DNA of 64,000 nucleotides from Myxococcota bacterium (GCA_039030075.1 JBCCEW010000009.1:154625-218624), one strand, 5' to 3'; positions 25,259-34,129 are shown, counted from the first letter of the stretch. Notes: generated by a model from the sequence alone, not told the origin. A program made the numbers and translations.

Positions 25259-26289
25259 CGCGCCTCGTTCCCAGCCAACGCTGCGGCGTCCGATGCGACG
25301 CCTTCCTTCCGGGGAACCTCGCGCACCCGCGGATCGGCCCCGAGCTGGGCCGAGTCCGCGCGAACCCACAGCCGCAGCAGGTGGCGGCGCGATTCCGGTG
25401 GCCCGGCGTCCTCGTAGGCCGTGCGTCCGTGCAGGATCGACGCGTTCTTCAGCCACTGGATGTCGCCCGGCACGAACTCCATGTCGAGACGCAGCTCGGG
25501 CGACGCGGCGATGGCGTCGTACAGATCCAGGAGCTCGCGCTGCTGGTCCGTGAGCCGCGGCACGCTCGCGTGCCGTTGGGCGTCGCGGATGTACCACCCC
25601 ACGTAGAAGGTGCGCACCTTGTCGCCCTCCCTACGGCAGATGGGGATGGCGAAGCTCGGCGGCTCTCCGGCTGCCTGCTCCTCGTTGCGATCGAAGTGGA
25701 AGGGTTCGAAGAGCAGCGCCGCGAGGTCGGGCCGGCGTTCGGCGAGGGCACGGTACACGGCGACCGAACTCACGATCTGGCTCGTGCCGCCGGACTGGGC
25801 GGTGCGCAGGCACAGCAACCCGATGACGTCGGCACCGTCGGTGTGGAGCGGCTGGGCGACCCGGGTCTTGTAGAGACGCACCGCCGGGTCGTCCGGGTCG
25901 GCTCCGACGTCGCGAATGTGCCCGAGGCGGTCGCCGGCCGCGTTCTGGGATTGGATGCCGCCCATCTGCAGGCCCAGTCCGAGATAGGCGAGGGCGGCGC
26001 GCTCGTCGCCCCAGCGTGTCACGGGCAGGCCGCGCACCAGGCAGAAGCCGCGGCCGTGTTCGAGTTCGGCGAACCAGCCCGCGATGCGCTCCTTGCAGCG
26101 CGGCAGCGCGAAGTCCTCGGCGCGGAGCACTCCTCCTGCCCGACCGCTGGCGACCACTCGCTCCACGGCCGCCTCGAGCTCGGCGATCTCTTCGGGCTGC
26201 CAGTGCTCGACCCAGCGCTCGGTCGGTCCTAGCTCCGAACTGCGCCAGGCGTCGGGTCCCTCGAGGTCGAAAGCGGGAAGCGCGGTCAT
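25255..26289 (-). CDS. TauD/TfdA family Fe(II)/2-oxoglutarate dioxygenase
   Basis: 344 residues. The iron triad is HTD in QPLHTDGADV and the distal His in ASILHGRTAYED, with the 2-oxoglutarate Arg in RRHLLRLW. The N-terminal region (GRGFCLVRGLPV) is typical. Members oxidise small carboxylates, sulfonates, carnitine precursors or herbicides; the substrate is not evident here. An AT-rich palindrome lies 70-85 bp upstream of the start and suggests regulation by a local repressor or activator. Confidence 0.87.
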   Translation of the reverse strand: MTALPAFDLEGPDAWRSSELGPTERWVEHWQPEEIAELEAAVERVVASGRAGGVLRAEDFALPRCKERIAGWFAELEHGRGFCLVRGLPVTRWGDERAALAYLGLGLQMGGIQSQNAAGDRLGHIRDVGADPDDPAVRLYKTRVAQPLHTDGADVIGLLCLRTAQSGGTSQIVSSVAVYRALAERRPDLAALLFEPFHFDRNEEQAAGEPPSFAIPICRREGDKVRTFYVGWYIRDAQRHASVPRLTDQQRELLDLYDAIAASPELRLDMEFVPGDIQWLKNASILHGRTAYEDAGPPESRRHLLRLWVRADSAQLGADPRVREVPRKEGVASDAAALAGNEAR

Positions 26290-26357
26290 GGGCGATCTCC
26301 TGGCCGCGCGGGGAGGGCGGCACGGGCGCGGCGGATCTCGGGGACGGTGGTTTTAAA

Positions 26358-26373
26358 TTCGATAGATATCGAA
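26358..26373. promoter_or_regulatory. AT-rich palindrome upstream of the TauD-type gene
   Basis: TTCGATA-GA-TATCGAA is a perfect 7-2-7 palindrome inside an AT-rich stretch (26350-26380), which is conspicuous in this GC-rich sequence. It lies 69 bp before the dioxygenase start and may be an operator with an overlapping promoter. Confidence 0.5.
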
Positions 26374-26420
26374 ATGTCAAAGCGACGTCGAGGGGCGCGA
26401 GGGGCGGAGCGGGACCGGCG

Positions 26421-28073
26421 CTACTCGCCGGTGGGCGGGGTCGGCGCACCGTCTTCGAGGGCGTTCTTCAGGATCTTGCCCGCCGCATTCCGGGGCAGCG
26501 GCTCGGGTCGCAGCTCCCAGCACGACGGCACCTTGAAGGGCGCGAGCGTCTCCGCGCACCACTTCGAAAGCTCGTCGAAGTCGACCTCGGTGCCTGCCGT
26601 CGGAACGACGACGGCTTTCACTTCCTGGCCGAGCTCCGGGTGGTCGACGCCGATCACCGCGCACTCGGAGACCTTCGGGTGCAGATCGATCCGGCTCTCG
26701 ATCTCGATCGGGTAGATGTTCTCGGCGGCGCGCAGGATCATGTCGCGCGCGCGCGAGTTGATGTAGAGGCGCCCCTCGCGCAGGTGGCCGATGTCGCCGG
26801 TGGCGAGCCAGCGGCCGGGCTTCAGCACCTTGGCCGTGGCCTCGGGGTTGCGCCAGTACTCGCGCATCAGATACGCGCTGCGCACGTGGATCTCGCCCTC
26901 TCGTCCATCGGGGAGCGGGCGGTCCTGCTCGTCACGGATCTCGACGGAGACGGTCGCGACCACGCGCCCGGTCGAGTCCGGGTGGGCATCGAGTTCTTCA
27001 CCCGAGTGGGAGGCCGCGGTCGAGACGGTCTCGCTCGAGCCGTAGCCGATCGCGAGGGCTCCCGGACCGTTCGATGCCACCTGTTTCACACGCTGGATGT
27101 ACGACGGCGTGAGCGGCGCGCCGCCCCCGCCGAGGTTCGTGAGCGAGGAGAGGTCGTAGTTGCCGATGTCGGGGTGGTTGAGCACGCGGGGGCCCATGCT
27201 GCCGAGGCCGGCCCAGCTGGTGATCTTCTCGCGCTCGAGGAGTTCGAGCACCGCGACCTCTTCGAAGCGTCCGGCGCGCCACACGGTCGTGGCGCCGCTC
27301 GCCAGGAACAGAATGGTCCCCGCGAAGAGGCCCGATACGTGGAAGAGCGGAACCGTCAGCAGCGCCCGGGTCGGCTTCGGGCCGCCAGCCGGCGGATTCG
27401 TCAGGAATTGCAGCATGCCGCCGGATTGCACGACCTGCACGAAACCGATCAGACCGCGGTGGGAGATCAGGGCGGCCTTCGGGCGTCCGGTCGTCCCACT
27501 CGTGAACAGGAGCAGCGCGGCATCGTCCTCGTCGATCGGCGCGTCCGGAAGAGGCGTCGGCGGGTCGTTCCGCCAGGCCGTGACTTCTTCTTCGATGACG
27601 GCGACCGGCACGCCCGGGTCGCGGCCTTCGAGCCGGGCGAGGCGACGTTGGTCGCCGATCAGCAGCTTGGGTTCGGAGAGCTCGAGGCCGTAGCGGATCT
27701 CGTCCTCGGTCCACCAGCCGTTCAGGGCCGCGACGACGCCGCCGAGGCTGGTGACCGCCCAGAAACACAGGATCCACTCGGGACAGTTCGCGGCGAGGAT
27801 GGCGACGCGGTCTCCAGGTCCGATGGCGTAGTCGTCGCGCAGGCGTCGCGCGACGCGGGCCACGAGCTCGACATGCTCGGCATAGGTGATGCGCTGGTCT
27901 TCGAAGACGATGTAGTCGGTGTCGCTGTGGGCGCGCGAACGCTCGAGCAGGTCGCGCAGGGACCGCGGCCGATTCTTGAAGACGGGCAGGGTCTCGCCGA
28001 GCACCGGTTCGTGGGCGATCTCGAAGGGGGCTCCCGGCCCGTACACCTGTTGATAGAGCGCGTCCGCATCCAT
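26421..28073 (-). CDS. AMP-dependent acyl-CoA synthetase (ANL superfamily)
   Basis: 550 residues. The phosphate-binding loop is LLLFTSGTTGRPKAALIS, the adenine site GYGSSETVS, the hinge region GDIGHLREGRLYINSRARDMI and the C-terminal catalytic Lys in RNAAGKILKNAL. This set marks acyl-CoA ligases that activate medium or long carboxylic acids with ATP and CoA. It is divergent from the enoyl-CoA hydratase gene (127 bp between the starts), so the two may share a control region. The substrate is not deducible. ATG 28073 starts the conserved region; upstream frame is not protein-like. Confidence 0.9.
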   Translation of the reverse strand: MDADALYQQVYGPGAPFEIAHEPVLGETLPVFKNRPRSLRDLLERSRAHSDTDYIVFEDQRITYAEHVELVARVARRLRDDYAIGPGDRVAILAANCPEWILCFWAVTSLGGVVAALNGWWTEDEIRYGLELSEPKLLIGDQRRLARLEGRDPGVPVAVIEEEVTAWRNDPPTPLPDAPIDEDDAALLLFTSGTTGRPKAALISHRGLIGFVQVVQSGGMLQFLTNPPAGGPKPTRALLTVPLFHVSGLFAGTILFLASGATTVWRAGRFEEVAVLELLEREKITSWAGLGSMGPRVLNHPDIGNYDLSSLTNLGGGGAPLTPSYIQRVKQVASNGPGALAIGYGSSETVSTAASHSGEELDAHPDSTGRVVATVSVEIRDEQDRPLPDGREGEIHVRSAYLMREYWRNPEATAKVLKPGRWLATGDIGHLREGRLYINSRARDMILRAAENIYPIEIESRIDLHPKVSECAVIGVDHPELGQEVKAVVVPTAGTEVDFDELSKWCAETLAPFKVPSCWELRPEPLPRNAAGKILKNALEDGAPTPPTGE

Positions 28074-28200
28074 GGCGGCGATTCTACTCTGCGCGAGCCT
28101 CCGCGTGCGCTTTCGCGACGCCCGATCGGGTCTTCCGTTGCCGGCCAAGGTGGAGGCCGCGAAAGGGTGGTAGGGTGATGCCCCCAAGGAGGCATTCCCC

Positions 28201-28986
28201 ATGTCCGATCCCCAGGCTCCCCAGCTTCTCCACGAGCGCCGCGGCCACGTCCTGATCCTCACCCTGAACCGCCCGGATCGCCTGAATGCGATCGACGGTC
28301 CCATGCTGAAGGATCTGTCCCGGATGCTCCTGGAGGCGAACCAGGATCCCGAGGTGCGGGCGATCGTACTGACCGGTGCGGGGCGCGGCTTCTGCAGCGG
28401 GCTCGATCTGAAGAACGCGGGCTCCTCGGACCTGACCGGCGGCGGCCAGGGTTTCACGATCGCGGAGACCCCGCCCTTCGTGCTGCGCCGGGTCGACAAG
28501 CCCGTGATCTGCGCGCTGAATGGCCCGGCGGCGGGCTACGGCATGGACATGGCCCTCGGGTGCGACCTCTTGATCGCGTCGGATCGCGCTTCCTTCACGC
28601 CTCCGGTGCGGCGGGGTGTCGTGCCCGAGAGTGGCGGCACCTGGCTCCTGCCCCATCTGATCGGCTGGCAGCGGGCCTGTGAGGTGACGCTGCTGGCGCG
28701 GAAGCTCGACGCGAAGGAGATCGAGCGGCTGGGCATGGCGAACCGCGTGGTGCCCGACGCCGACCTCATGAACGAGGCCATGCGCTGGGCCGAAGAGGCC
28801 GCGACCAACGCGCCGCTCGCCATGAAGGCCGCGAAGCGCACGATGCGCGCCGCGATGACCTCGGACTACGAGTCGAACTCGCACCTCGCCATGGCCGAGC
28901 TGATGCAGCTCTTCCGCTCGAAGGACTTCGTGGAAGGTCTCAAGGCCTTTGCCGAGAAGCGCGACCCGAAGTACGAAGGGCGTTAG
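28201..28986 (+). CDS. Enoyl-CoA hydratase/isomerase (crotonase) family protein
   Basis: 261 residues. Oxyanion-hole segments GAGRGFCSGLDLK and NGPAAGYGMDMALGCDLLIAS are present, and Glu in VVPESGGTWLLP is at the position of the second catalytic Glu. This is the usual length for crotonase-family hydratases. A strong AAGGAGG site precedes the ATG, in the loop of a small hairpin (ATGCC/GGCAT). It probably works with the divergent acyl-CoA ligase in beta-oxidation of an acyl substrate. Its 3' end faces the SnoaL-like gene 9 bp away. Confidence 0.9.
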   Translation: MSDPQAPQLLHERRGHVLILTLNRPDRLNAIDGPMLKDLSRMLLEANQDPEVRAIVLTGAGRGFCSGLDLKNAGSSDLTGGGQGFTIAETPPFVLRRVDKPVICALNGPAAGYGMDMALGCDLLIASDRASFTPPVRRGVVPESGGTWLLPHLIGWQRACEVTLLARKLDAKEIERLGMANRVVPDADLMNEAMRWAEEAATNAPLAMKAAKRTMRAAMTSDYESNSHLAMAELMQLFRSKDFVEGLKAFAEKRDPKYEGR

Positions 28987-28995
28987 CCCTCCTCG

Positions 28996-29583
28996 CTACT
29001 TGGCGGTCGGCGCCGGCGGGCCGTGCTCGCCGAGGTAGTGGGCGCTGAACTTCGGCGCCTCTTCGAGGGGCTGGCTGATCTCGTAGATGCGCCGGTAGCT
29101 CGTCTCGCGGATCAGCCAGCGGCCATCCACCTTCTCGTAGCGGTCCCAGTAGAGCGCAGTCCCCGTCGTGAAGAAGTTCGCGTCGAGGATCCACATGTTG
29201 TCCGAGAGGTACCAGAGCCCGGTGGCCTCGGTGTCGCTCAGGATCTGGATCTCCGGCTGGTGACCGTTGTGGTGCCCAACCGCACGTTGATGGAACGACT
29301 GGGTCTGGGACGCGATCAGCTCGTCGCGTCCTTCCAGCTTCCACTCGTAGAAGCCGCCGACGTAGTGGACCTTGATGTTCTCGTGATAGAGCGAGGCGAG
29401 CTCATCGAAATCGGCGGTATCCATGCAGCGGAAATAGGCGTGCTTCAGCTGCTTGATCGCCTCGATGTCGAGCAGCATCTGGAGGCCGCGGCGCAGCTCC
29501 TCCGGGCTCCCGGATCCGAGATCGAGGGGAAGCCCGGGGGTGATCCCCAGGTTCGCTTTGGTCAACGCCGCACTCTTGTCCAT
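28996..29583 (-). CDS. SnoaL-like NTF2-fold protein
   Basis: 195 residues. The core contains IEAIKQLKHAYFRCMDTADFDELASLYHENI, a VHYVGG segment, GHHNGHQPEIQILSDTEATGLWYL and YEKVDGRWLIRETSYRRIYE, as in SnoaL-like dehydratase/isomerase proteins that often accompany steroid or aromatic acyl degradation. AAGGAG precedes the ATG by five bases. It is downstream of the selenoprotein gene by 61 bp on the same strand and could be co-transcribed with it. The substrate is unknown. Confidence 0.83.
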   Translation of the reverse strand: MDKSAALTKANLGITPGLPLDLGSGSPEELRRGLQMLLDIEAIKQLKHAYFRCMDTADFDELASLYHENIKVHYVGGFYEWKLEGRDELIASQTQSFHQRAVGHHNGHQPEIQILSDTEATGLWYLSDNMWILDANFFTTGTALYWDRYEKVDGRWLIRETSYRRIYEISQPLEEAPKFSAHYLGEHGPPAPTAK

Positions 29584-29644
29584 GGAGTCTCCTTGCGCGC
29601 GCAACGGCGCGTCCTGGGTTCGTCGATCCGGGAGCGGTTCGCGC

Positions 29645-30751
29645 CTATTTGAACTGGCCGAGCACGTCGCCCCGCTCAGGGGGCGTGGCTGCCGAGGCGT
29701 CCTCCCGCTCGAGCGGTGAGTTCTGCGCGCCGGCGAAGGCGTTGAGCCCGAGTTCCTCGCGAAACGCCGCGGACTGCTGGAGCGTGTTCTCGTCGAGGGG
29801 AATGCCGGTCGCATCCGCCGTGCGCACCAGGCCGTTGAAGATTCCCACGATGCCGGCCGCATCCGCGAACGCGACCTCGCCCAGCGCGGCGCGCAACTCG
29901 GCCCGCGCGTCGTCCGCGTCGTCGCTCCCGCGCGTGATCGTCTCTCCGAACCGCACCAACTGGGCGCCGTGGGCCACGCCGCCGTCACCCTCGCCGACGC
30001 TGGCCCGCAAGTCCGGCGGCGCGTCTCCCGCTTCCTCGCCGCTCGCCCGGAGCAGCATCACGTGGGACGTCGTTCAGTAGAAGCACTCGTTGACCGCGGA
30101 AACCCGCGCGGCCAAGAGCTCGGCCTGCGGTCGCTCGAAGGGGCCGGGCCAGACCATGTCGTAGAAGCCGCCCCCCTCGGTCGCGTACATCTGCATCACG
30201 TTCGAGAAGAAGAGGGTGTTCGCGGCTGGAACGAGGCTCAGCGCGCGACCGACGTTCGGCCCGGGGAAGGGATCGACCATCGGGAGGTAGGCGCCGATGT
30301 CTCCCGTGCCGTCGGCGCGCTCCCCGTCGGGGGCGTCTGCGTCGATCGGCTCGGGGAGCGGCGCGTGCGCGCGGCCGAGGGCTTCGGCGAAGGCATCGAT
30401 CGCCGCCACCGTGACGACCACCGAAACGAGCTCGACGTAGCGCTCGGCACCGAGCGCGGCGATCTGCCGCTCGGCCCAGGGGCGATCGATCTGGTGGGCG
30501 TCCGCGGCGATCTTGCGCGCCGCCCCGGCGGCGACTTCGGGCAGCCCCTGCGGCTCTGGCAGGCCTTTGCGGAGCCACGGCGGATCCACCCGCGCCGCTC
30601 GAGCGGCGCGCGCCTGACGGGCGATCTCGACGCGCTCGTGACTCCGCCAGTGCGAGCCGCTCCGGCCAATCGCGTCCCAGCTTGTCTGGTGGGTGTCGGC
30701 GACCGCCTTGCGTACCGTGAATCCGTCGGCTGCGTAGTCGAAGGACGTCAT
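29645..30751 (-). CDS. AhpD/carboxymuconolactone decarboxylase-like selenoprotein (CxxU, UGA read-through)
   Basis: Read through one in-frame TGA (codon 226, bases 30074-30076) the frame gives a single 368-residue protein. The UGA sits in NECFY-U-TTSHVMLLR, which is the CxxC-x3-H active site of AhpD/CMD alkylhydroperoxidases with the second Cys replaced by selenocysteine (CxxU-x3-H). The first half looks like a diverged CMD domain without redox Cys, and the second half (from about residue 165) carries the active site. A SECIS-like hairpin follows the UGA. Predicted role: thiol-dependent reduction of peroxides or another selenol redox reaction. GAGGAGG lies upstream of the ATG. The annotated halves would otherwise be two orphan fragments. 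Confidence 0.88.
30038..30056 (-). promoter_or_regulatory. Candidate bSECIS hairpin after the UGA of the CMD selenoprotein
   Basis: On the minus strand GCUGCUC-CGGGC-GAGCGGC forms a 7-bp stem (one G-U pair) with a G-rich 5-nt loop. The loop starts 24 nt after the UGA and has G at its second position, as bacterial SECIS elements require. It is less distinctive than the gpx one. Confidence 0.6.
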
Positions 30752-30837
30752 GCCGCCTCCTCGCGCGCATCCTACCCGAACCGGTGCAGGCCTACGACCC
30801 GACGGCAGGCTCGGGTCGGCGCACCCCTGGAGGATCC

Positions 30838-31746
30838 ATGGCCCTCTCCGAGCCCTCACGACGCTTCTGGATCGTCGACGCGTTCTCGTCGGTGCCGCTG
30901 CGCGGCAACCCGGCAGCGGTCGTGCTCGACGGCGACGGTCTCGACACCGACGCGATGCAGCGCATCGCCGCCGAGTTCAACCTGTCCGAGACCGTCTTCG
31001 CGCGCGCCGCGAGCGACCCGGCGGCCGACTACGCCGTCCGCATCTTCACCCCGAAAGCCGAGTTGCCCTTCGCGGGACATCCGACCCTGGCGGCCGCGTT
31101 TGCGGTGCACGAGAGCGGTTGGCTGGGCGACGTGGCTCCGAAGACGGCCGGGCATCTGCATCAGGAATGCGGGATCGGCGTGGTGCCCGTCGAGATCGAG
31201 AGCGCGGACGACGCCACGCGTTTCGTCATGACCCAGGCGACGCCGTCCCACCGCCCGGCAGGTCTCGACCCCGAGTCGCTCGCGGCCCTCCTCGGATGCG
31301 CCGCCGAGGACATCGCGCCCGGTCCGATCGAGGTGGTGTCCACGGGCGCGCCCTGGTGCGTGGCGGGTCTCCGCTCTCGCGAGGCGATCGAGGCGCTCGC
31401 GCCGAACCTGCCCGAACTCGCCCAGTGGTCGGCGAAGGCGGAATGCGAGGGCATCACCGTCTTCTGCGACGGGGCCGAGGCGCCGGACTGTCGATTGCGC
31501 CTGCGCACCTTCGCGCCACGCCACGGGATCACCGAGGATCCGGTCTGCGGCTCGGGGAACGGGGCCGTGGCTGCCTATGTCGCCGCACATGGCGTGGGCT
31601 TCACGCTGCCGTTCCGCTTCTGGAACGAGCAAGGGGTGGAGATGGGGCGAGGTGGGCGCGCCTACGTCGAAGTGGACGCTGGTGCCGACGGCCTCCGCGT
31701 TCGGGTCGGTGGGTTCGCGGCCCGCTTCGCGGCCGGAGCGCTCTAG
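30838..31746 (+). CDS. PhzF family isomerase/epimerase-like protein
   Basis: 302 residues. The N-terminus FWIVDAFSSVPLRGNPAAVVL, the catalytic Glu in NLSETVFA, the FTPKAELPFAGHPTLAAA motif and the second-half mirror motif ITEDPVCGSGNGAVAAYVA are all diagnostic of the PhzF fold. Apart from phenazine biosynthesis, most members have unknown isomerase or epimerase substrates. GGAGG is five bases upstream of the ATG. It is divergent from the selenoprotein gene (87 bp between starts). Confidence 0.9.
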   Translation: MALSEPSRRFWIVDAFSSVPLRGNPAAVVLDGDGLDTDAMQRIAAEFNLSETVFARAASDPAADYAVRIFTPKAELPFAGHPTLAAAFAVHESGWLGDVAPKTAGHLHQECGIGVVPVEIESADDATRFVMTQATPSHRPAGLDPESLAALLGCAAEDIAPGPIEVVSTGAPWCVAGLRSREAIEALAPNLPELAQWSAKAECEGITVFCDGAEAPDCRLRLRTFAPRHGITEDPVCGSGNGAVAAYVAAHGVGFTLPFRFWNEQGVEMGRGGRAYVEVDAGADGLRVRVGGFAARFAAGAL

Positions 31747-31761
31747 GCGGGCGGGACGCGG

Positions 31762-32763
31762 CTAGCGTCCGACGGCGGCAGCGCGCTTGCGCTGGGCGAT
31801 GCGTTCCCGCGACGCGGCGAGGCGCTCGGCCGTGTCGGCGTGTTCGACGAGCGCGGCTGCGGCCTCCGCAGCCGCGACGCAGACCTCGGGCTCGTAGTCG
31901 AGGTTGTTCCCGATGCAGACGAAGTCGATCCCGGCCTGCAGAGCGCGGGTCACCGCTTCGGCGGTCGGGCAGGGGAGGCCGCGCATCTGCAGGTCGTCGC
32001 TGACGAGCAGCGTGTCGGGCCGCGCCTCGCGCAGCGGGCGAAGGATTGCGGGCGACACCGACGCGGGCCAGTCGGCGTCCCAGCCCCGATGCACGGCATG
32101 GCTCACGAGCACGGCGTCGCCCGGCACCTCCGACGCCAGCTGAGCGAAGAGGTCGACCTCGCGGGATTCGAGCGAGTCGGTGACGTCGGTGAGCTCGGCG
32201 TGGCTGTCGGTGCGCGCGGAGCCGAGACCCGGGTAGTGCTTCAGGCAGAGCTGCAGCCCGACGGCCCGCGCGGCCTCGAACCACAGGCGCGCGCCGCGAA
32301 CGACCTCGAGCGGGTCGGGCGAGAAGGAACGCTCGACGGCTCCGATGTTCGGGTTGGCCGGGTTGAGGTCGAGGTCGATCACCGGGGCCAGGTCCAGATC
32401 GATCCCGACGTCGTGCATCTCGCCGAGACTCGCAGCGAGCGCGGCTCGGGCTTCCAGCTCGGGGAGCGCGGAAAGTGCCTTGGCGCTCGGCAGGTCGACG
32501 AAACCGTGGTCGGGCTTCAAGCGTCGTACGAGTCCGCCCTCCTGGTCGACGCAGACGAGGGGGCGCGAGGGCAGCGCGTGCACCGCTGCGCAGAGCGCGG
32601 TGACCTGATCCTTCGAGGCGACGTTGCGGGGGCCGCCATCGCGGGTCATGTCGCGGTCGAAGAGCAGGACGCCGCCGAGTCCGAAGCGCGCCTCGAACGC
32701 GAGCAGCCAGTCGGGGAGCTCGAACCCCCGAAAGCCCAACATGAAGTGCTCGCCCGTTCGCAT
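31762..32763 (-). CDS. nagZ: Beta-N-acetylhexosaminidase of GH family 3 (NagZ-like)
   Basis: 333 residues, the single-domain length of NagZ. The substrate site includes VCVDQEGGLVRRL, the KHYPGLGSARTDSHAEL segment that holds the acid/base His in DSH, and the nucleophile Asp in LLVSDDLQMRGL. The enzyme removes GlcNAc from anhydromuropeptides in the cytoplasm during cell-wall recycling. GAGAGG precedes the start. Three 20-bp tandem repeats lie just upstream of the gene. Confidence 0.9.
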   Translation of the reverse strand: MRTGEHFMLGFRGFELPDWLLAFEARFGLGGVLLFDRDMTRDGGPRNVASKDQVTALCAAVHALPSRPLVCVDQEGGLVRRLKPDHGFVDLPSAKALSALPELEARAALAASLGEMHDVGIDLDLAPVIDLDLNPANPNIGAVERSFSPDPLEVVRGARLWFEAARAVGLQLCLKHYPGLGSARTDSHAELTDVTDSLESREVDLFAQLASEVPGDAVLVSHAVHRGWDADWPASVSPAILRPLREARPDTLLVSDDLQMRGLPCPTAEAVTRALQAGIDFVCIGNNLDYEPEVCVAAAEAAAALVEHADTAERLAASRERIAQRKRAAAVGR

Positions 32764-32785
32764 CGATCGACCTCTCACCCGACCC

Positions 32786-32845
32786 CGTAGTCTCCAGAGG
32801 TGCGCCGTAGTCTCCGGAGATTCGCCAGAATCTCCAGGTCGAGGG
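32786..32845. repeat. 20-bp tandem repeats upstream of nagZ
   Basis: Two adjacent 20-bp units, CGTAGTCTCCAGAGGTGCGC and CGTAGTCTCCGGAGATTCGC, agree at 17 of 20 positions, and a weaker third unit (CAGAATCTCCAGGTCGAGGG) follows in register. The second unit contains the palindrome TCTCCGGAGA. They lie between nagZ (-) and a lipoprotein gene (+), a place for cooperative operator sites. Confidence 0.6.
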
Positions 32846-32955
32846 AGGGGTAGTCCAGATCGGCGGGCGAAGCTCGGCGGCAGGCCTTGACGAAGTTCCG
32901 AGGGCGACTCCAGACTCAGGGTGCGGTTTCGGGGCCAGAGGTCGAGGGAGACCCG

Positions 32956-33558
32956 ATGGACCACGGTCGGGAAGAACATCGCGCAAGCGGCGGAAGGTGG
33001 AGCCGGTGTGTCGCGTGGCTGGTGTTCGCGCTCGCCTGCGCGGGCGGCCCTGCGCCGACGGGTCCGTTCGTCGTCGCCAACGAGAGTTCCTTCACCCTCA
33101 CCGACGTGCGGGTGCGCCCGGCGGATCCGGCCGGGAACGCGTGGGGAGAGAACCGCTTGGAGTCCGACCTCCAACCCGGGGACAGCCTGTCCCTCGCGCT
33201 GGCAGCGGGTCGCTGGGACGTCCGCTGCGAAACGCGCAGCGGCGACGTTCTGGTCTTCGACGCCCAGCCTCTGGAACGCGCCGGCTACCGTCTTTCCGTG
33301 CTCGACGACGTGCCCGAGGAGCTCCCCGAGGCCCTCGGTGCCGTCGAGGTCCCTCTCTCCCCGTCCGAGTCCGAGTTCGTCGCCGGCTGCGCGGCGAGTG
33401 GCGTCGCCCAGCCCGCCTGCCGCTGCCTCGCGCTGCGACTCCGCGCGGACGGCATCGATCCGGGGACGACTGGCCCCGTCGATCTCGAGGCCTACGCCGA
33501 CGTGCTCGCGGCGTGCGTCGACGATCCGGACGGCTCCTCGGAGGGGGTGGCGCGCTGA
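32956..33558 (+). CDS. Small predicted lipoprotein or secreted protein, unknown function
   Basis: 200 residues. The N-terminus has a basic stretch then a hydrophobic segment ending FALAC at residue 28, a weak lipobox. The mature part begins with a beta-rich domain (FVVANESSFTLTDVRVR ... DSLSLALAAGRWDVRCETRSG) resembling small secreted beta-sandwich modules, and ends with a Cys-containing helical part (GCAASGVAQPACRCLALRL). I recognise no family. GAGGGAG is well placed before the ATG. A strong intrinsic terminator follows 48 bp downstream. Confidence 0.65.
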   Translation: MDHGREEHRASGGRWSRCVAWLVFALACAGGPAPTGPFVVANESSFTLTDVRVRPADPAGNAWGENRLESDLQPGDSLSLALAAGRWDVRCETRSGDVLVFDAQPLERAGYRLSVLDDVPEELPEALGAVEVPLSPSESEFVAGCAASGVAQPACRCLALRLRADGIDPGTTGPVDLEAYADVLAACVDDPDGSSEGVAR

Positions 33559-33606
33559 GCTCGAGGCTCCTGCCTGCGACGACCCTGGCCCGGATTCGCG
33601 AAACGC

Positions 33607-33644
33607 AAGACGCCCTGTCCGGATCTCCAGACAGGGCGTCTTTG
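33607..33644 (+). terminator. Rho-independent terminator
   Basis: AAGACGCCCTGTC (33607-33619) pairs perfectly with GACAGGGCGTCTT (33630-33642) around a 10-nt loop, followed by a short T run. It ends transcription of the small lipoprotein gene and faces the convergent YegP gene. Confidence 0.85.
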
Positions 33645-33708
33645 CTTGCGCTCGGAAGCCGGTTTCAAGAGGGATCCGACTCCCCAGTGGGCCCTTTCGG
33701 GTACCCCC

Positions 33709-34032
33709 TCAGTCTAGCTTGGCGCCGGGCGCGTCGCGCTTGCACGCCTTGATGCCGTTCTCCATCGACCGGGTCGTCGTGTAGAGCTGGCTGTGGGCGA
33801 TGACCCGCCGGTTCTTCGCCAGCAGCACGAAGCAGTGCTTCCCGTTCCTCGCGCGGCGTCGCTCGTAGTTCTTGTCGGCGCGGGCGTTCGCCTTCACCGA
33901 GCGGATCCCGTTCAGCTCACCGCTGCGCGACGCGTAGCGCTGGCTGGTGAGGACGATCTCTCCGTTTCCGGCGCGCAGGTTGAACATGTACTGACCGTTG
34001 CTGGTCTTCTTTCTCTCGAAACGTCCCGCCAT
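33709..34032 (-). CDS. YegP/DUF1508 family protein
   Basis: 107 residues made of two DUF1508 repeats: FERKKTSNGQYMFNLRAGNGEIVLTSQRY...GELNGIRSVKANA and YERRRARNGKHCFVLLAKNRRVIAHSQLY...SMENGIKACKRDAP. YegP proteins are small cytoplasmic beta-beta-alpha dimers of unknown function, often stress-induced. A run of G residues lies before the ATG. It is downstream of mscS on the same strand (97 bp), so it could belong to the same stress response. Confidence 0.9.
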   Translation of the reverse strand: MAGRFERKKTSNGQYMFNLRAGNGEIVLTSQRYASRSGELNGIRSVKANARADKNYERRRARNGKHCFVLLAKNRRVIAHSQLYTTTRSMENGIKACKRDAPGAKLD

Positions 34033-34129
34033 CTCGGGCACCCCCTTTTGTGATGTTGAGAGCCTTCCAGATTGCCGGGCCGAAGTCGACGCTCTGGCGC
34101 GCCGAATGCGGACCGGGTTCCATCTCGAA

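Noticed and set aside
29645..30751. Two separate genes (a long N-terminal ORF and a short ORF starting MMLL)
   Set aside because: The frame continues unbroken across one UGA at the CxxC position, and neither half would be a complete CMD protein.
32786..32845. CRISPR-like array
   Set aside because: The repeats are directly adjacent with no spacers, and no cas gene is present.
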